Of a DNA stretch of 64,000 nt, positions 1 through 10,078 are shown piece after piece. Under the pieces are notes generated by a model. The model did not search any database and had not been told where the DNA came from. It was given only the letters and a program-made list of their open reading frames with translations. The stretch's first letter is position 1. The number at the start of each line of letters is the position of its first letter. The stretch covers positions 1 to 64,000 of the forward strand of contig JACRNC010000014.1 in assembly GCA_016219375.1 (NCBI GenBank), written 5' to 3'. Position numbers and translations under genes: made by a program. The DNA comes from Burkholderiales bacterium. Lineage in GTDB: Bacteria > Pseudomonadota > Gammaproteobacteria > Burkholderiales > Burkholderiaceae_C.

Positions 1-20
1 GGCTTCGGATCGGCGGCTGG

Positions 21-355
21 ACGCCGCCGCCCATAAATCCTCCTCGCCGGTCCGTCGCAAGCGACGGACTCCCCCGCCCGTTCTGCGCTGCTCGGCACCG
101 CAAACGCGCGCCGGCACCCCGGCCGGCCTCCGGGCTTGCATCGTCGGTGGCAGGTCACGGAGATGGCGGCTGTGCGATGAACGCTTCGGCTCGTTTAGCG
201 CCGCCATCTTGTCGCCGCATGCGCGAGGCGTCAGCAAGCGGATGGGGCGGGCAGGTCGGGCGGCGCCTGTGCGGCGCCGAGCATCGCAGCGGCGCGGGGG
301 AAGTCCGGCGCCGTAGGCGTCGGACCGAGCGAGGAGGATTTATGGGCGGCGGCGT
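21..355. repeat. Long-range inverted repeat, 27-bp perfect arms
   Basis: Positions 21-47 and 329-355 are perfect reverse complements, enclosing about 280 bp. Each arm carries a strong Shine-Dalgarno (AGGAGG) followed at good spacing by an ATG, so the arms present two divergent translation starts that would both begin MGGGVQ. The left one (ATG complement at 32-34) runs out of the window. Next to the left arm lies a perfect hairpin at 50-69 (GTCCGTCGC arms with an AA loop). No coding region between the arms looks real. Origin unknown: possibly a mobile or structured intergenic element, or a duplicated gene start. Confidence 0.75.
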
Positions 356-743
356 TCAGGACGGGGGAAGGTGGGAGCGGACCCGGCGCGTCCGAGCAGG
401 CCGTCCAGGTGTGTCCGATCTAGGCGCAGAGCGCAGCCGTAGTGCCACTACGGCGAGCATCTGCAACGCCGAGCGGGCGCGGCTGGGCGGCATGAGCGGG
501 CGTGGCGGGTTCGCTGCCACCTTCCTTGGAAGCCACCGCAGCCGCCCCGCGACGCGAGAAGCGCAGGGGACCGATGCCGCAGGCATCGGCGCCGCACTTG
601 AAGCCGCCCGGCCTGCCCGCCCCGTCCGCCCGTGCCCAACCGTCGCATGCAGCAACCCACACATCGCTCACGACGTAGCGAGCTAACGAGCTAACGAGCC
701 ACGCCAGACCCGGCGCAAGAGTTCAACGAAAGACGAGACACCC
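356..743. other. Gene-poor stretch with short palindromes
   Basis: No convincing gene is seen. The ATG at 342 opens a frame to 686 with a good ribosome site, but its 114-residue product is low-complexity Arg/Ala/Gly and fits no family. Short perfect hairpins occur at 437-453 (CCGTAGTG arms) and 571-589 (CCGATGCC arms, 3-nt loop). An 8-bp unit CGAGCTAA is repeated at 679-698 just upstream of the SDR gene. The promoter of the following operon must lie here, but no clear -35/-10 pair is visible. Confidence 0.5.
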
Positions 744-1517
744 ATGAGCGTCAAAGCCCTCTTCGATCTCACCGGCCAAGTGGCCCTCATCACCGGCGGC
801 TCGCGCGGCCTGGGCCTGCAGATGGCCCATGCGCTGGGCGAGATGGGCTGCAAGCTGGCCCTCACCGCGCGCAAGGCCGATGAACTGGCACAAGCCAAGG
901 CCGAGCTGGAGGCCAAGGGCTACGAGGTGGAGACCGTGGCCGGCGACCTGTCCAACTTCGACGGCATCCCTGCCCTCGTGGACCAGGTGCTGGGGCGCTT
1001 CGGCACCATCGACATCCTGATCAACAACGCCGGCGCCACCTGGGGCGCGCCGGCCGAGGACTACCCCGACGCCGCCTGGCACAAGGTGATGAACCTCAAC
1101 ATCAACGCGCTGTTCTTCCTCTCGCGCGAGGTGGGCAAGCGCGTGATGATCCCCAGGCGCAAGGGCAAGATCATCACCATCGCGTCCATCGCCGGCCTCA
1201 AGGGCCCCGGCCCGGGCATGACCACCATCGCCTACAACACCTCCAAGGCCGCGGCCATCCACTTCACCCGCTCGCTGGCCTGTGAATGGGGCCCGCACAA
1301 CATCAACGTCAACGCCATCTGCCCCGGCTTCTTCCCCACCAAGCTGTCGCAGGGCCTGATCGACAAGCTGGCTGACGGCGTCATCAACCGCACCCCGCTG
1401 CGCCGCATGGGCGGCGACGAGGACCTGATGGGCAGCGTCGTCTTCCTGGCCAGCGAAGCCTCGCGCCACATCACCGGCCAGGCCCTGGCCGTGGACGGCG
1501 GCGCCAGCGCCTGCTGA
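744..1517 (+). CDS. SDR family NAD(P)-dependent oxidoreductase
   Basis: A classical short-chain dehydrogenase/reductase of 257 residues, the usual family length. Cofactor motif TGGSRGLG at residues 17-24, NNAG at 94-97, catalytic Ser about 148 and the YNTSK active-site motif (Tyr164, Lys168). It is first of four same-strand genes, with the phosphotransferase starting 12 bp after its stop. In the levulinate pathway the SDR LvaD reduces a 4-oxoacyl-CoA to a 4-hydroxyacyl-CoA; with a kinase and an ACAD10/11-type dehydrogenase beside it, that role is a reasonable inference here. By sequence alone it could also be a 3-oxoacyl reductase. Confidence 0.93.
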   Translation: MSVKALFDLTGQVALITGGSRGLGLQMAHALGEMGCKLALTARKADELAQAKAELEAKGYEVETVAGDLSNFDGIPALVDQVLGRFGTIDILINNAGATWGAPAEDYPDAAWHKVMNLNINALFFLSREVGKRVMIPRRKGKIITIASIAGLKGPGPGMTTIAYNTSKAAAIHFTRSLACEWGPHNINVNAICPGFFPTKLSQGLIDKLADGVINRTPLRRMGGDEDLMGSVVFLASEASRHITGQALAVDGGASAC

Positions 1518-1528
1518 GCAACCCCGCG

Positions 1529-2617
1529 ATGAACGAGCACGACCTGCACCCGCGCTTTGCCGGCACCCGGCCGGTGGCGCCGCAGCATGCCTTTGATGAG
1601 GCGGCACTGGCGGCGTGGATGCGCCAGCACGTCGGCGGCTTCAGCGGGGCGCTCACCGTGCGCCAGTTCAGCGGCGGGCAGTCCAACCCGACCTTCCTGG
1701 TGCAGGCGGGCGACGGCTTCTATGCGCTGCGCCGCAAGCCGCCGGGCGTGCTGCTGCCCTCGGCCCATGCGGTGGACCGCGAGTTCCGCGTCATCTCCGC
1801 GCTGCGCGCCACCGACGTGCCCGTGGCTCCGGCCCGCGCGCTGTGCGAAGACCCGGCCGTCATCGGCACCGCCTTCTATGTGATGGACCATGTGCCGGGC
1901 CGCATCTTCTGGGACCCCAAGCTGCCCGACTGCACGCCCGACGAGTGCCGTGCCATCTTTGACGAGCTGGGCCGGGTGATGGCCGCACTGCACTGTGTGG
2001 ACCCGGCCGCGATCGGCCTGGCCGACTACGGCAAGCCGGGGCAGTACCTGCAGCGCCAGGTAGCCCGCTGGACCAAGCAGTACCGCGCCACCGAGACCGA
2101 GCGCATCGAGGCCGTGGAGCAGCTCATCGACTGGCTGCCCGCGCACCTGCCGGCTGAGGATGCCGCTGCAGGCGGGCGCATCGTCCACGGCGACTACCGG
2201 CTGGACAACGTCATCTTCCACCCCACCGAGCCGCGCATCCTGGCGGTGATCGACTGGGAGCTGTCCACGCTGGGCGACCCGCTGGTGGACTTTGCCTACC
2301 ACTGCATGACCTGGCGCATGCCCGGCTCGCGCGGGCTGGCCGACCTGACGGCCGAGCAATGGGCGCTCAGCGGCATCCCCACCGAGGCGGACTACGTGCA
2401 ACGCTATTGCGAGCGCACCGGCCGCAGCGGCATCGATGCCGCGCGCTGGACGTACTGCATGGTCTTCAACATGTTCCGCCTGGTCGGCATCCTGCAGGGC
2501 GTGCACGCGCGTGCGCTGCAGGGCAATGCCTCCAGCCCCGAGGCGCTGGCCACCGCGGCCCGCCTGAAACCCCTTGCAGAACAGGCCTGGGCGCTGGCGC
2601 AAACTGGCTCGCTCTGA
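1529..2617 (+). CDS. Phosphotransferase family protein (APH-like kinase, ACAD10/11-associated type)
   Basis: 362 residues with the aminoglycoside-phosphotransferase/choline-kinase fold. The catalytic loop HGDYRLDN is at 220-227 and the metal-binding IDWE at 241-244, so the kinase core looks intact. Relatives are fused to, or neighbours of, ACAD10/ACAD11-type dehydrogenases, and LvaA of Pseudomonas phosphorylates 4-hydroxyvaleryl-CoA. Placed between an SDR and such a dehydrogenase, it probably phosphorylates a 4-hydroxyacyl-CoA rather than an antibiotic (inference). No separate small LvaB-like gene is seen between this gene and the next. Confidence 0.9.
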   Translation: MNEHDLHPRFAGTRPVAPQHAFDEAALAAWMRQHVGGFSGALTVRQFSGGQSNPTFLVQAGDGFYALRRKPPGVLLPSAHAVDREFRVISALRATDVPVAPARALCEDPAVIGTAFYVMDHVPGRIFWDPKLPDCTPDECRAIFDELGRVMAALHCVDPAAIGLADYGKPGQYLQRQVARWTKQYRATETERIEAVEQLIDWLPAHLPAEDAAAGGRIVHGDYRLDNVIFHPTEPRILAVIDWELSTLGDPLVDFAYHCMTWRMPGSRGLADLTAEQWALSGIPTEADYVQRYCERTGRSGIDAARWTYCMVFNMFRLVGILQGVHARALQGNASSPEALATAARLKPLAEQAWALAQTGSL

Positions 2618-2671
2618 CCCTTTTCCTGAACCGTTCTCGAACCCCCTCTCGCCCACAACAGGAGACCCGTG

Positions 2672-3898
<1,227 letters not shown>

Positions 3899-4043
3899 CC
3901 AGGCCGCCTTCTGGCCTTCCGAGTCAGAGCGACCGGGCTCACCGGCGCATGCAGGCCGCGGGGTCTGCATGCGCCTTCCTCACTCCTGACCCCCAACCGG
4001 GCTGCAGACGGCCACCGCCGCAGCCCGCAGCAGTCCCTGCCCC

Positions 4044-5738
4044 ATGTCCGACCGCCACTTCGCCCACTGGCCCACGCACCTGCCGCGCCACCTGACCATC
4101 CCGGCCACGCACCTCTATCGCAACGTCGAGGTCTCCGCCCTGCGCTACCCGAGCAAGCCGGTCTATGTCTTCTATGACACGCCGCTGAGCTACGCGCAGT
4201 TCCAGGACCACAGCGAGCGCCTGGCGGGCCACCTGCAGCAGGTCTGCGGCGTGAAGAAGGGCGACCGCGTGCTGCTGTACTTCCAGAACAGCCCGCAGTT
4301 CGCGCTGGCCTACTACGCCATCCTGCGCGCCGACGCGGTGGTGGTGCCGGTCAACCCGATGAACCTGACGGCCGAGCTGGAGCACTACGTGTCGGACGCC
4401 GGCGCGCGCGTGATCATCTGCTCGCAGGACCTCTACCCCAACGTGCGCCCGCTGCTGCAGGCCGGGCTGCATGCCGCCGGCCGCAATGCCCTGGGTCCGG
4501 GCCTGCGCCATGCCGTCGTGGGGACGTACAGCGACTACGCCACGCAGCCCACCGACCTCACGGTGCCGCCCTTCGTGGCCGCGCCGCGCGACATCCCGGC
4601 CGAGCCGGGCGTGGTCGGCTGGACGGACGCGCTGCAGGCCAACCACCGCCCCGGCCCCATCACCGCCGGCCCCGACGACCTGGCGGTGATGCCCTACACA
4701 TCCGGCACCACCGGCCACCCCAAGGGCTGCATGCACACGCACCGCAGCGTCATGTACAACACCGTGGCCGGCGCGCAGTGGCTGGGCACGCAGCAAGACA
4801 CCGTCCACCTGGCCGTGCTGCCGTGGTTCCACGTGACGGGCATGCAGAACGGCATGAACGGCACCATCTTCGTCGGCGGCACCAGCGTCATCCTGCCGCG
4901 CTGGGACCGCGACGCCGCCAGCCTGTGCATCGGCCGCTACAAGGTCACCGGCACGCAGATGATCTCCACGATGGTGGTAGACCTGCTGTCCAACCCGCGC
5001 CTGGCCGAATATGACCTGACCAGCATCCTGCGCCTGTCCGGCGGCGGCGCGGCCATGCCCGAGGCCATCGCGGCCAAGCTCAAGTCGCTGGTGGGCATCG
5101 ACTACCTGGAGGGCTACGGCATGTCCGAGACGATGGCCCCCACGCACATCAACCCGCCGGAGCGGCCCAAGAAGCAGTGCCTGGGCATCCCCATCTTCGA
5201 CGTGGACGCCCGCGTGGTGGACCCGGCCACCTTCACTGAGCTGCCCCCGGGCGAGGTGGGCGAGATCCTCGTCTGCGGCCCGCAGGTCATGCAGGGCTAC
5301 TGGAACAAGCCCGAGGCCACGGCCGACAGCTTCGTGCAGATCGACGGCAAGCGCTTCCTGCGCACGGGCGACCTGGCCCGCACCGACGAGGACGGCTACT
5401 TCTTCATGGTCGATCGCCTGAAGCGCATGATCAATGCGTCGGGCTTCAAAGTCTGGCCGGCGGAGGTGGAAGCCATGCTCTACCAGCACCCGGCCATCCA
5501 GGAGGCCTGCGTCATCGCCGCCCGCGACCCCCGCCGCGGCGAGACGGTCAAGGCCGTGGTCGTGCTCAAGCCCGACCACAAGGGCCAGGTCACCGAGCAG
5601 GACATCGTCGAGTGGGCCCACGGCCACATGGCCGCCTACAAGAGCCCGCGCATCGTCGAGTTCGTCGACGCCCTGCCGCGCTCGGGCACCGGCAAGATCC
5701 AGTGGCGCGAGCTGCAGGAGAAGGAAGCGCGCGGCTGA
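4044..5738 (+). CDS. AMP-binding acyl-CoA ligase (fatty-acid CoA ligase family)
   Basis: 564 residues. The ATP/AMP-binding signature YTSGTTGHPKG lies near residue 217, the EGYGMSET motif near 354, RTGDLARTDEDGY near 440, and the C-terminal PRSGTGKI motif holds the adenylation Lys about 10 residues before the end. It activates a carboxylic acid to its acyl-CoA. It ends the SDR-kinase-dehydrogenase operon (145 bp after the dehydrogenase, no terminator between), the place of LvaE in levulinate operons, so a short or medium oxo-acid is a plausible substrate. No clear Shine-Dalgarno precedes the ATG. Confidence 0.93.
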   Translation: MSDRHFAHWPTHLPRHLTIPATHLYRNVEVSALRYPSKPVYVFYDTPLSYAQFQDHSERLAGHLQQVCGVKKGDRVLLYFQNSPQFALAYYAILRADAVVVPVNPMNLTAELEHYVSDAGARVIICSQDLYPNVRPLLQAGLHAAGRNALGPGLRHAVVGTYSDYATQPTDLTVPPFVAAPRDIPAEPGVVGWTDALQANHRPGPITAGPDDLAVMPYTSGTTGHPKGCMHTHRSVMYNTVAGAQWLGTQQDTVHLAVLPWFHVTGMQNGMNGTIFVGGTSVILPRWDRDAASLCIGRYKVTGTQMISTMVVDLLSNPRLAEYDLTSILRLSGGGAAMPEAIAAKLKSLVGIDYLEGYGMSETMAPTHINPPERPKKQCLGIPIFDVDARVVDPATFTELPPGEVGEILVCGPQVMQGYWNKPEATADSFVQIDGKRFLRTGDLARTDEDGYFFMVDRLKRMINASGFKVWPAEVEAMLYQHPAIQEACVIAARDPRRGETVKAVVVLKPDHKGQVTEQDIVEWAHGHMAAYKSPRIVEFVDALPRSGTGKIQWRELQEKEARG

Positions 5739-5805
5739 AAGACCGGCGGCTGAGCGGCGTGGCCTCCTTGCCTCAACCGCGGCAGGCCATCCGCATCGGC
5801 AGCCG

Positions 5806-6141
5806 TCATGTGCGCGGATAGCGGCCGCGCCAGTGCGCATATCCACGCGTCAGCCACCTGCGCACGGAGGGCCGCGCCAGCCGGCGTGCACCGTAGACGG
5901 CGGCAAACGCGTCGTCGCCAAACCGCCGGACGTACGCCCTCACCAGTCGCAGGCGGATGCGGCGCTGCATGGCACGCGCAGCAGACGGATGCAGGAGCCG
6001 TTCGCGAGCCGCAACGCCGCGGATGAGGCCGCGAACCGCCTCTTGCCGCTTCATGCCAAGCCGCCATGAGACGGCGCACACCTGCCGGCTCGGCAGGCCG
6101 AAGAAGCGTGACCGATAAAGCGTTGCGGGCATGAAAGCCAT
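5806..6141 (-). CDS. Hypothetical Arg-rich protein
   Basis: 111 residues, not recognised. The start is placed at ATG 6141 (MAFMPATLY), because sequence farther upstream in this frame is low-complexity; a weak purine stretch (GGGGCTAGG) precedes it. The body is basic and looks helical, with repeated Arg-Leu and Arg-Ala pairs and no membrane segment or Cys motif. It lies convergent to the acyl-CoA ligase with a 67-bp gap. Ordered composition suggests a real protein, but it could be a chance frame in GC-rich DNA. Confidence 0.45.
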   Translation of the reverse strand: MAFMPATLYRSRFFGLPSRQVCAVSWRLGMKRQEAVRGLIRGVAARERLLHPSAARAMQRRIRLRLVRAYVRRFGDDAFAAVYGARRLARPSVRRWLTRGYAHWRGRYPRT

Positions 6142-6359
6142 CCTAGCCCCGGCTGATGGCGGAGGGCGCACATCACCGCCGATGCGCCGCCTTGCCGATC
6201 TGCCACGCGCAGCACGCGGCACGCTTCCTGCGGTGGACCAGGCGGTATACCGCCCCGTGCACTGCCTGCGTGCGCTCAAGCAGGCCCGATGACTTCGTCG
6301 GGGCGGACATGAGGACGCCCCCACGTGCCCGAGCCCCGCGATTGCCCCCCCGGCCACGA

Positions 6360-6543
6360 TGCGGCCACGCTGAACCTGCCCGTCAACCTGCCTGACGTGC
6401 AGGCGGAGCGCCGGCCTGCTTCATGAGAGCTACTTCCCGGCCTTCAAGCAGGCCGCCCTGGACATGATCACCGCCCAGGGCGCCATCGTCGGCTGGGCCT
6501 GCGACAGCGCCACCTTGCTGGACGCGCTGCCCCCCGCCGGCTG
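6360..6543 (+). pseudogene. Possible remnant of a gene (isochorismatase-like 3' end)
   Basis: Two successive + frames have strongly coding codon use but no joint start. About 6360-6400 reads TLNLPVNLPDVQAE; another frame from about 6420 reads HESYFPAFKQAALDMI then GAIVGWACDS and stops at 6543. The latter resembles the C-terminal end of RutB/isochorismatase-like cysteine hydrolases (weak recognition). No start codon or full domain is present, so I read it as a decayed or truncated gene. The rest of 6142-6702 shows no gene. Confidence 0.3.
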
Positions 6544-6702
6544 ACCAGACTGCGCGGCACCGGGCTCGCAAGGCGCGGCGCCGCGCCCGCGCGCCAAGCA
6601 ATGCGCACTCTGGCGCGCCGGGCCCTTGCTGCGGCGGCCCGTCGGCGCCAGCATCGCGGCATTGCGGCCCACCGCCCGGCCGGCCGCGCCCCACCCGACG
6701 CC

Positions 6703-7515
6703 ATGCCCCGCCTCGTCACCGACACCCCCGCCCCCGACGACGCCACGCCGCCCGCCACGGTGCTGGACGCCCACGAGCCCGCGCCCGACGCAGCCGGCGC
6801 CAGCCAGACCGCGCAAGCCCTGCAGCGCGTGCGCGACCTCATCCTCACCGGCGACATCGAGCCCGGCTCGCGCCTGACCGAGCTCGCGCTGGTCGAGCGC
6901 CTGGGCGTCTCGCGCACGCCCATCCGCGCCGCACTGCAGAAGCTCGAGAGCGAAGGCCTGCTCGACGCCATGCCCAACGGCCGCGGCTACCGGCTGCGCC
7001 AGTTCTCCAAGGCCGACATCTGGGACGCCATCGAGATCCACGCCACGATGGAAGGCCTGGCCGCGCGCATGGCCGCCGAGCGCGGCGTCGAGCCTGCCCT
7101 GATGGAGCAGGCCCGCGAGCTTCTGGCCGGCATCGACGCCCTGCTGGAGGCGCCGCTGACCACCGAGGCCTTCACCCGCTACATGGCCTGCAACGAGGCC
7201 TTCCACGCGCTGATCGGCCGCATGTCCGGCAGCCCGATGGTGCTGCGCCAGCTTGCCCGTGCCAACCACCACCCCTTCGCCGCGCCCGGCACCTTCCTGC
7301 TGGCGCAGGCGCATTTGCCGGAGGCCCGCGGCGAGCTGCTGCGCGCCCAGGACCAGCACCACGCCATCATCGACGCCATCAAGCGCCGCGAAGGCTCCCG
7401 CGTCGAAGCCCTGGTGCGCGAGCACGCCCGCCTCTTCGGCCGCAACCTGCTGCGCGTGGTCAAGCTGCAGCAGGCCTTGAAGCTGGTGCCGGGGAGCGTG
7501 AAGGGCTTGCTGTAG
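6703..7515 (+). CDS. GntR family transcriptional regulator (FCD domain)
   Basis: 270 residues from ATG 6703; the in-frame ATG at 6601 would add a low-complexity Arg/Ala stretch. The winged helix-turn-helix spans about 37-100 (LGVSRTPIRAALQKLESEGLL) and an all-helical FCD effector domain follows from about 105 to 240. FadR-subfamily regulators sense small carboxylic acids or acyl-CoAs. It lies between the lva-like operon and the 3-oxoadipyl-CoA thiolase and may regulate either (inference). No operator palindrome stands out. Confidence 0.88.
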   Translation: MPRLVTDTPAPDDATPPATVLDAHEPAPDAAGASQTAQALQRVRDLILTGDIEPGSRLTELALVERLGVSRTPIRAALQKLESEGLLDAMPNGRGYRLRQFSKADIWDAIEIHATMEGLAARMAAERGVEPALMEQARELLAGIDALLEAPLTTEAFTRYMACNEAFHALIGRMSGSPMVLRQLARANHHPFAAPGTFLLAQAHLPEARGELLRAQDQHHAIIDAIKRREGSRVEALVREHARLFGRNLLRVVKLQQALKLVPGSVKGLL

Positions 7516-7619
7516 CGCTGCAGCCGGGCTGACGCAGAGCCCGGCGCGTCCCGAAACGCCACCTGCCGCCGCACCGCACGCAGCCGAACGCCTTCATCGC
7601 AGGCCCCCACCGCCCCACA

Positions 7620-7853
7620 GCAAAGGCCCGGGCGGCAGGGCCGCGCGCCTGAGCGCAGCCGAGAAGCGCAGGCCGGGCGGCGGCGCGCGCAGCGCGCATC
7701 AATGAACTGACTCGCCGCCGGATGTCCGAACGGAGCTCGCTGCCAAGCGAGCGCAGTGAGTTCTGCGGCGCGACGTCCGCGCGAGCATCGCAGGGCACCC
7801 TCGCGCAGCGAGGGCAAGCGCTTGAAGCGCGGACCTGCCGCCCGGGCCTTTGC
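7620..7853. repeat. Structured intergenic element with 27-bp near-perfect inverted arms
   Basis: 7620-7638 and 7835-7853 are perfect 19-bp reverse complements, extending to 27 bp with one mismatch. Between them lie nested perfect hairpins: GCTCGCT arms at 7735-7752 (4-nt loop) and CCCTCGC arms at 7798-7814 (3-nt loop). It fills most of the gap between two convergent genes (GntR ends at 7515, thiolase stop at 7890), so it may end transcription from both sides; there is no U-tract. Its architecture resembles the repeat at 21-355 although the arms differ. Confidence 0.7.
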
Positions 7854-7889
7854 CGCACCGACCGCGGCCCGTCATGTAGCGGCTTAGCC

Positions 7890-9092
7890 CTACACCCGCT
7901 CCAACACCACCGCGATCCCCTGCCCCACGCCGATGCACATGGTCACCAGGGCATAGCGCCCGTTGCCGCGATGCAGCTGGTTGATGGCGGCAATCGTCAG
8001 CCGCGCGCCCGATGCACCCAGCGGGTGGCCCAGGGCGATGGCGCCGCCGTTGGGGTTGACGCGCGGGTCGTCGTCCGGCAGCCCCAAGTCGCGCAGCACC
8101 GCCAGGCCCTGTGCGGCAAAGGCCTCGTTGAGCTCGATGACGTCCATCTGCGCCAGCGTGAGCCCCGTGCGCTGCAGCACCTTGCGCGTGGCCGGCGCCG
8201 GGCCGATGCCCATGATGCGCGGCGGCACGCCGGCCGTGGCCATGCCGACCACGCGGGCGCGCGGCTTCAGGCCGTGGCGTGCGGCCGATGCCTCGTCGGC
8301 CAGCAGCAGCGCCGCCGCGCCGTCGTTGACACCCGAGGCATTGCCCGCGGTGATGGTGCCGCCTTCACGCGTCACCGGCCGCAGCTTGGCCAGCGCCTCC
8401 AGCGAGGTGGCGCGCGGGTGCTCGTCGCGGTCCACGACGATGGCCTCGCCCTTCTTCTGCGGGATGCTGACCGGCGTGATCTCCTCGGCCAGCGCGCCGG
8501 ACTGCTGCGACGCCACCGCCTTGGTCTGGGACGCGAGTGCAAAGCGGTCCTGGTCCTCGCGGCTGATCTTCAGCTCCTGCGCCAGGTTCTCGGCCGTCTC
8601 GGGCATGGAGTCCACGCCGTACTGCGCCTTCATCAGCGGATTGATGAAGCGCCAGCCGATGGTGGTGTCATATACCGCGTTGTCGCGTGAGAAGGCGCTG
8701 GTGGCCTTTGGCATCACGAAAGGCGCGCGGCTCATGCTCTCCACACCGCCGGCGATCATCAGGCCGGCCTCGCCGGACTTGATCGCCCGCGCGGCCGTGC
8801 CGATCGCGTCCAGCCCCGAGCCGCACAGGCGGTTGATCGTCGCCCCCGGCACGTCGATCGGCAGCCCGGCCAGCAGCGCGGCCATGCGCGCGACGTTGCG
8901 GTTGTCCTCACCGGCCTGGTTGGCGCAGCCGAAGATGATGTCGTCCACCGCCGCCCAGTCCAGGCCGGCGTGGCGGGCCATGAGCGCCTTGAGCGGGATG
9001 GCGGCCAGGTCGTCGGTGCGGACGGAAGACAGGGCGCCGCCGTAGCGGCCGAAGGGCGTGCGCAGCCCGTCGCAGATGTAGGCGTCAGCCAT
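7890..9092 (-). CDS. pcaF: 3-oxoadipyl-CoA/3-oxo-acyl-CoA thiolase
   Basis: 400 residues, the typical PcaF/PaaJ length. Acyl-accepting Cys90 in INRLCGSG, His356 in GHPLGASG and Cys386 in MCIGVGQG complete the thiolase triad. Segments such as IIFGCANQAGEDNRNVARM and DTTIGWRFINPLM are characteristic of 3-oxoadipyl-CoA thiolases, which cleave 3-oxoadipyl-CoA to succinyl-CoA and acetyl-CoA in aromatic catabolism. It is monocistronic here; a possible pathway partner, the CMD/enol-lactonase fusion, lies at 36.9 kb. PaaJ is the alternative name. Confidence 0.9.
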   Translation of the reverse strand: MADAYICDGLRTPFGRYGGALSSVRTDDLAAIPLKALMARHAGLDWAAVDDIIFGCANQAGEDNRNVARMAALLAGLPIDVPGATINRLCGSGLDAIGTAARAIKSGEAGLMIAGGVESMSRAPFVMPKATSAFSRDNAVYDTTIGWRFINPLMKAQYGVDSMPETAENLAQELKISREDQDRFALASQTKAVASQQSGALAEEITPVSIPQKKGEAIVVDRDEHPRATSLEALAKLRPVTREGGTITAGNASGVNDGAAALLLADEASAARHGLKPRARVVGMATAGVPPRIMGIGPAPATRKVLQRTGLTLAQMDVIELNEAFAAQGLAVLRDLGLPDDDPRVNPNGGAIALGHPLGASGARLTIAAINQLHRGNGRYALVTMCIGVGQGIAVVLERV

Positions 9093-9250
9093 GAGGACTC
9101 CAGCAGGGGCAGGCCGCCCCGTTGAAAGCCCGGATGCTAAGGGAGGGCCGGCGTCAGCCGCCAGGGATCGGCCCGCACTGCAAAACCAAGCGCGTGTTTT
9201 CGGGCGGCGATCAGGGCAAGTCCCGGGTCAACCGCGCAGAGCCGCCGCGG

Positions 9251-9757
9251 CTATTCCGCAGCGCAGCCCGTCGGGATGCCGTCTGCACCACCCAGCCGGC
9301 CCTCGGCCAGCCACTGGCGCAGCGTGCGCACCATGTCGCGGTCGTTCTCCAGCCAGGCGCTCTGGCGGAAGCCGTCGTAGAACGACTCCTCGTCGCTCGG
9401 CGGCTCGATGCTCTCGTAGACGAAGCGCAGGATCAGCGTCTGCTCGGCCGGCTCCTCGATGGTGATGGTCAGCTTCACCGGCGTGCTGTCGCCATGCGGG
9501 TCGGGCACGAAGACCACCGCCTCGCCGGCGCGGGCATGCACGGTGTCGGTCACCTGGATGCCGCCAAAGTGCAGCGTGCGCTTGACCTGCCCGGCCTCGT
9601 CGCCGCTGGGCTCGCAGTCGATGCGGTCCGGGCCCAGCGGGAACTGCTGCGGCTCGCGCACGCGCAGCATCAGGCCGGCCCACAGTTGCTCGCGGCTGAA
9701 GGGCTGCACCTGCGGCAGGCCGGGGTCGTTAATCTCGATGAGGTGCTCAAAGCGCAT
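9251..9757 (-). CDS. SRPBCC family protein (DUF1857-like)
   Basis: 168 residues from ATG 9757 (MRFEHLIEIND). It has the strand-helix-strand pattern of START/SRPBCC ligand-binding proteins, and the opening FEHLIEINDP with a later FVYESIEP segment resembles DUF1857. Cytosolic, no signal peptide. Function unknown; such proteins bind hydrophobic ligands. The 158 bp between its stop and the thiolase start on the same strand hold no feature. Confidence 0.75.
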   Translation of the reverse strand: MRFEHLIEINDPGLPQVQPFSREQLWAGLMLRVREPQQFPLGPDRIDCEPSGDEAGQVKRTLHFGGIQVTDTVHARAGEAVVFVPDPHGDSTPVKLTITIEEPAEQTLILRFVYESIEPPSDEESFYDGFRQSAWLENDRDMVRTLRQWLAEGRLGGADGIPTGCAAE

Positions 9758-10078
9758 GGCCTGGAAGCTCTTGTAGGAGGAGCGAAGGGGAAGCGGGCGC
9801 GGCACCGATGCGCCACGGATGGCACCACGCCGGGGAAGGCAGGGGGCAAAGCGCGGGCCCGGCGGCGCGGCGAGCGCTGCATGTTGCCCCAGGCAGCGGG
9901 CAGCTGAGGTCAGCGGTGCGGCGTGGCCGGGCGGTCGGGTGGCCCGGCGGTCGGGCGGGTCGGGCGGGTCGTGGGGCGCGCAGCATGGCACGGCTCGTGC
10001 TGCCTGGCCCGGCGCCCCCCGGCCTACACTGCCGGCTGACTTCTGCCCCTCCCAGGCCGCACTGCAGGCCTTGCCGTC
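9758..10078. other. Divergent intergenic region between SRPBCC gene and bioB
   Basis: No gene seen. It must hold both outward promoters, though no convincing boxes are visible in this G+C-rich DNA. Short G+C-rich direct repeats (variants of GGTCGGGCGG) occupy about 9928-9972. Confidence 0.4.

Noticed and set aside
147..686. Open frame at the window start, including a good ribosome site at 331-344
   Set aside because: Product is low-complexity Arg/Ala/Gly without family resemblance; the start lies in one arm of an inverted repeat.
1529..2617. Aminoglycoside resistance gene
   Set aside because: The kinase fold is shared, but the operon context and ACAD10/11 association point to acyl-CoA metabolism rather than antibiotic modification.
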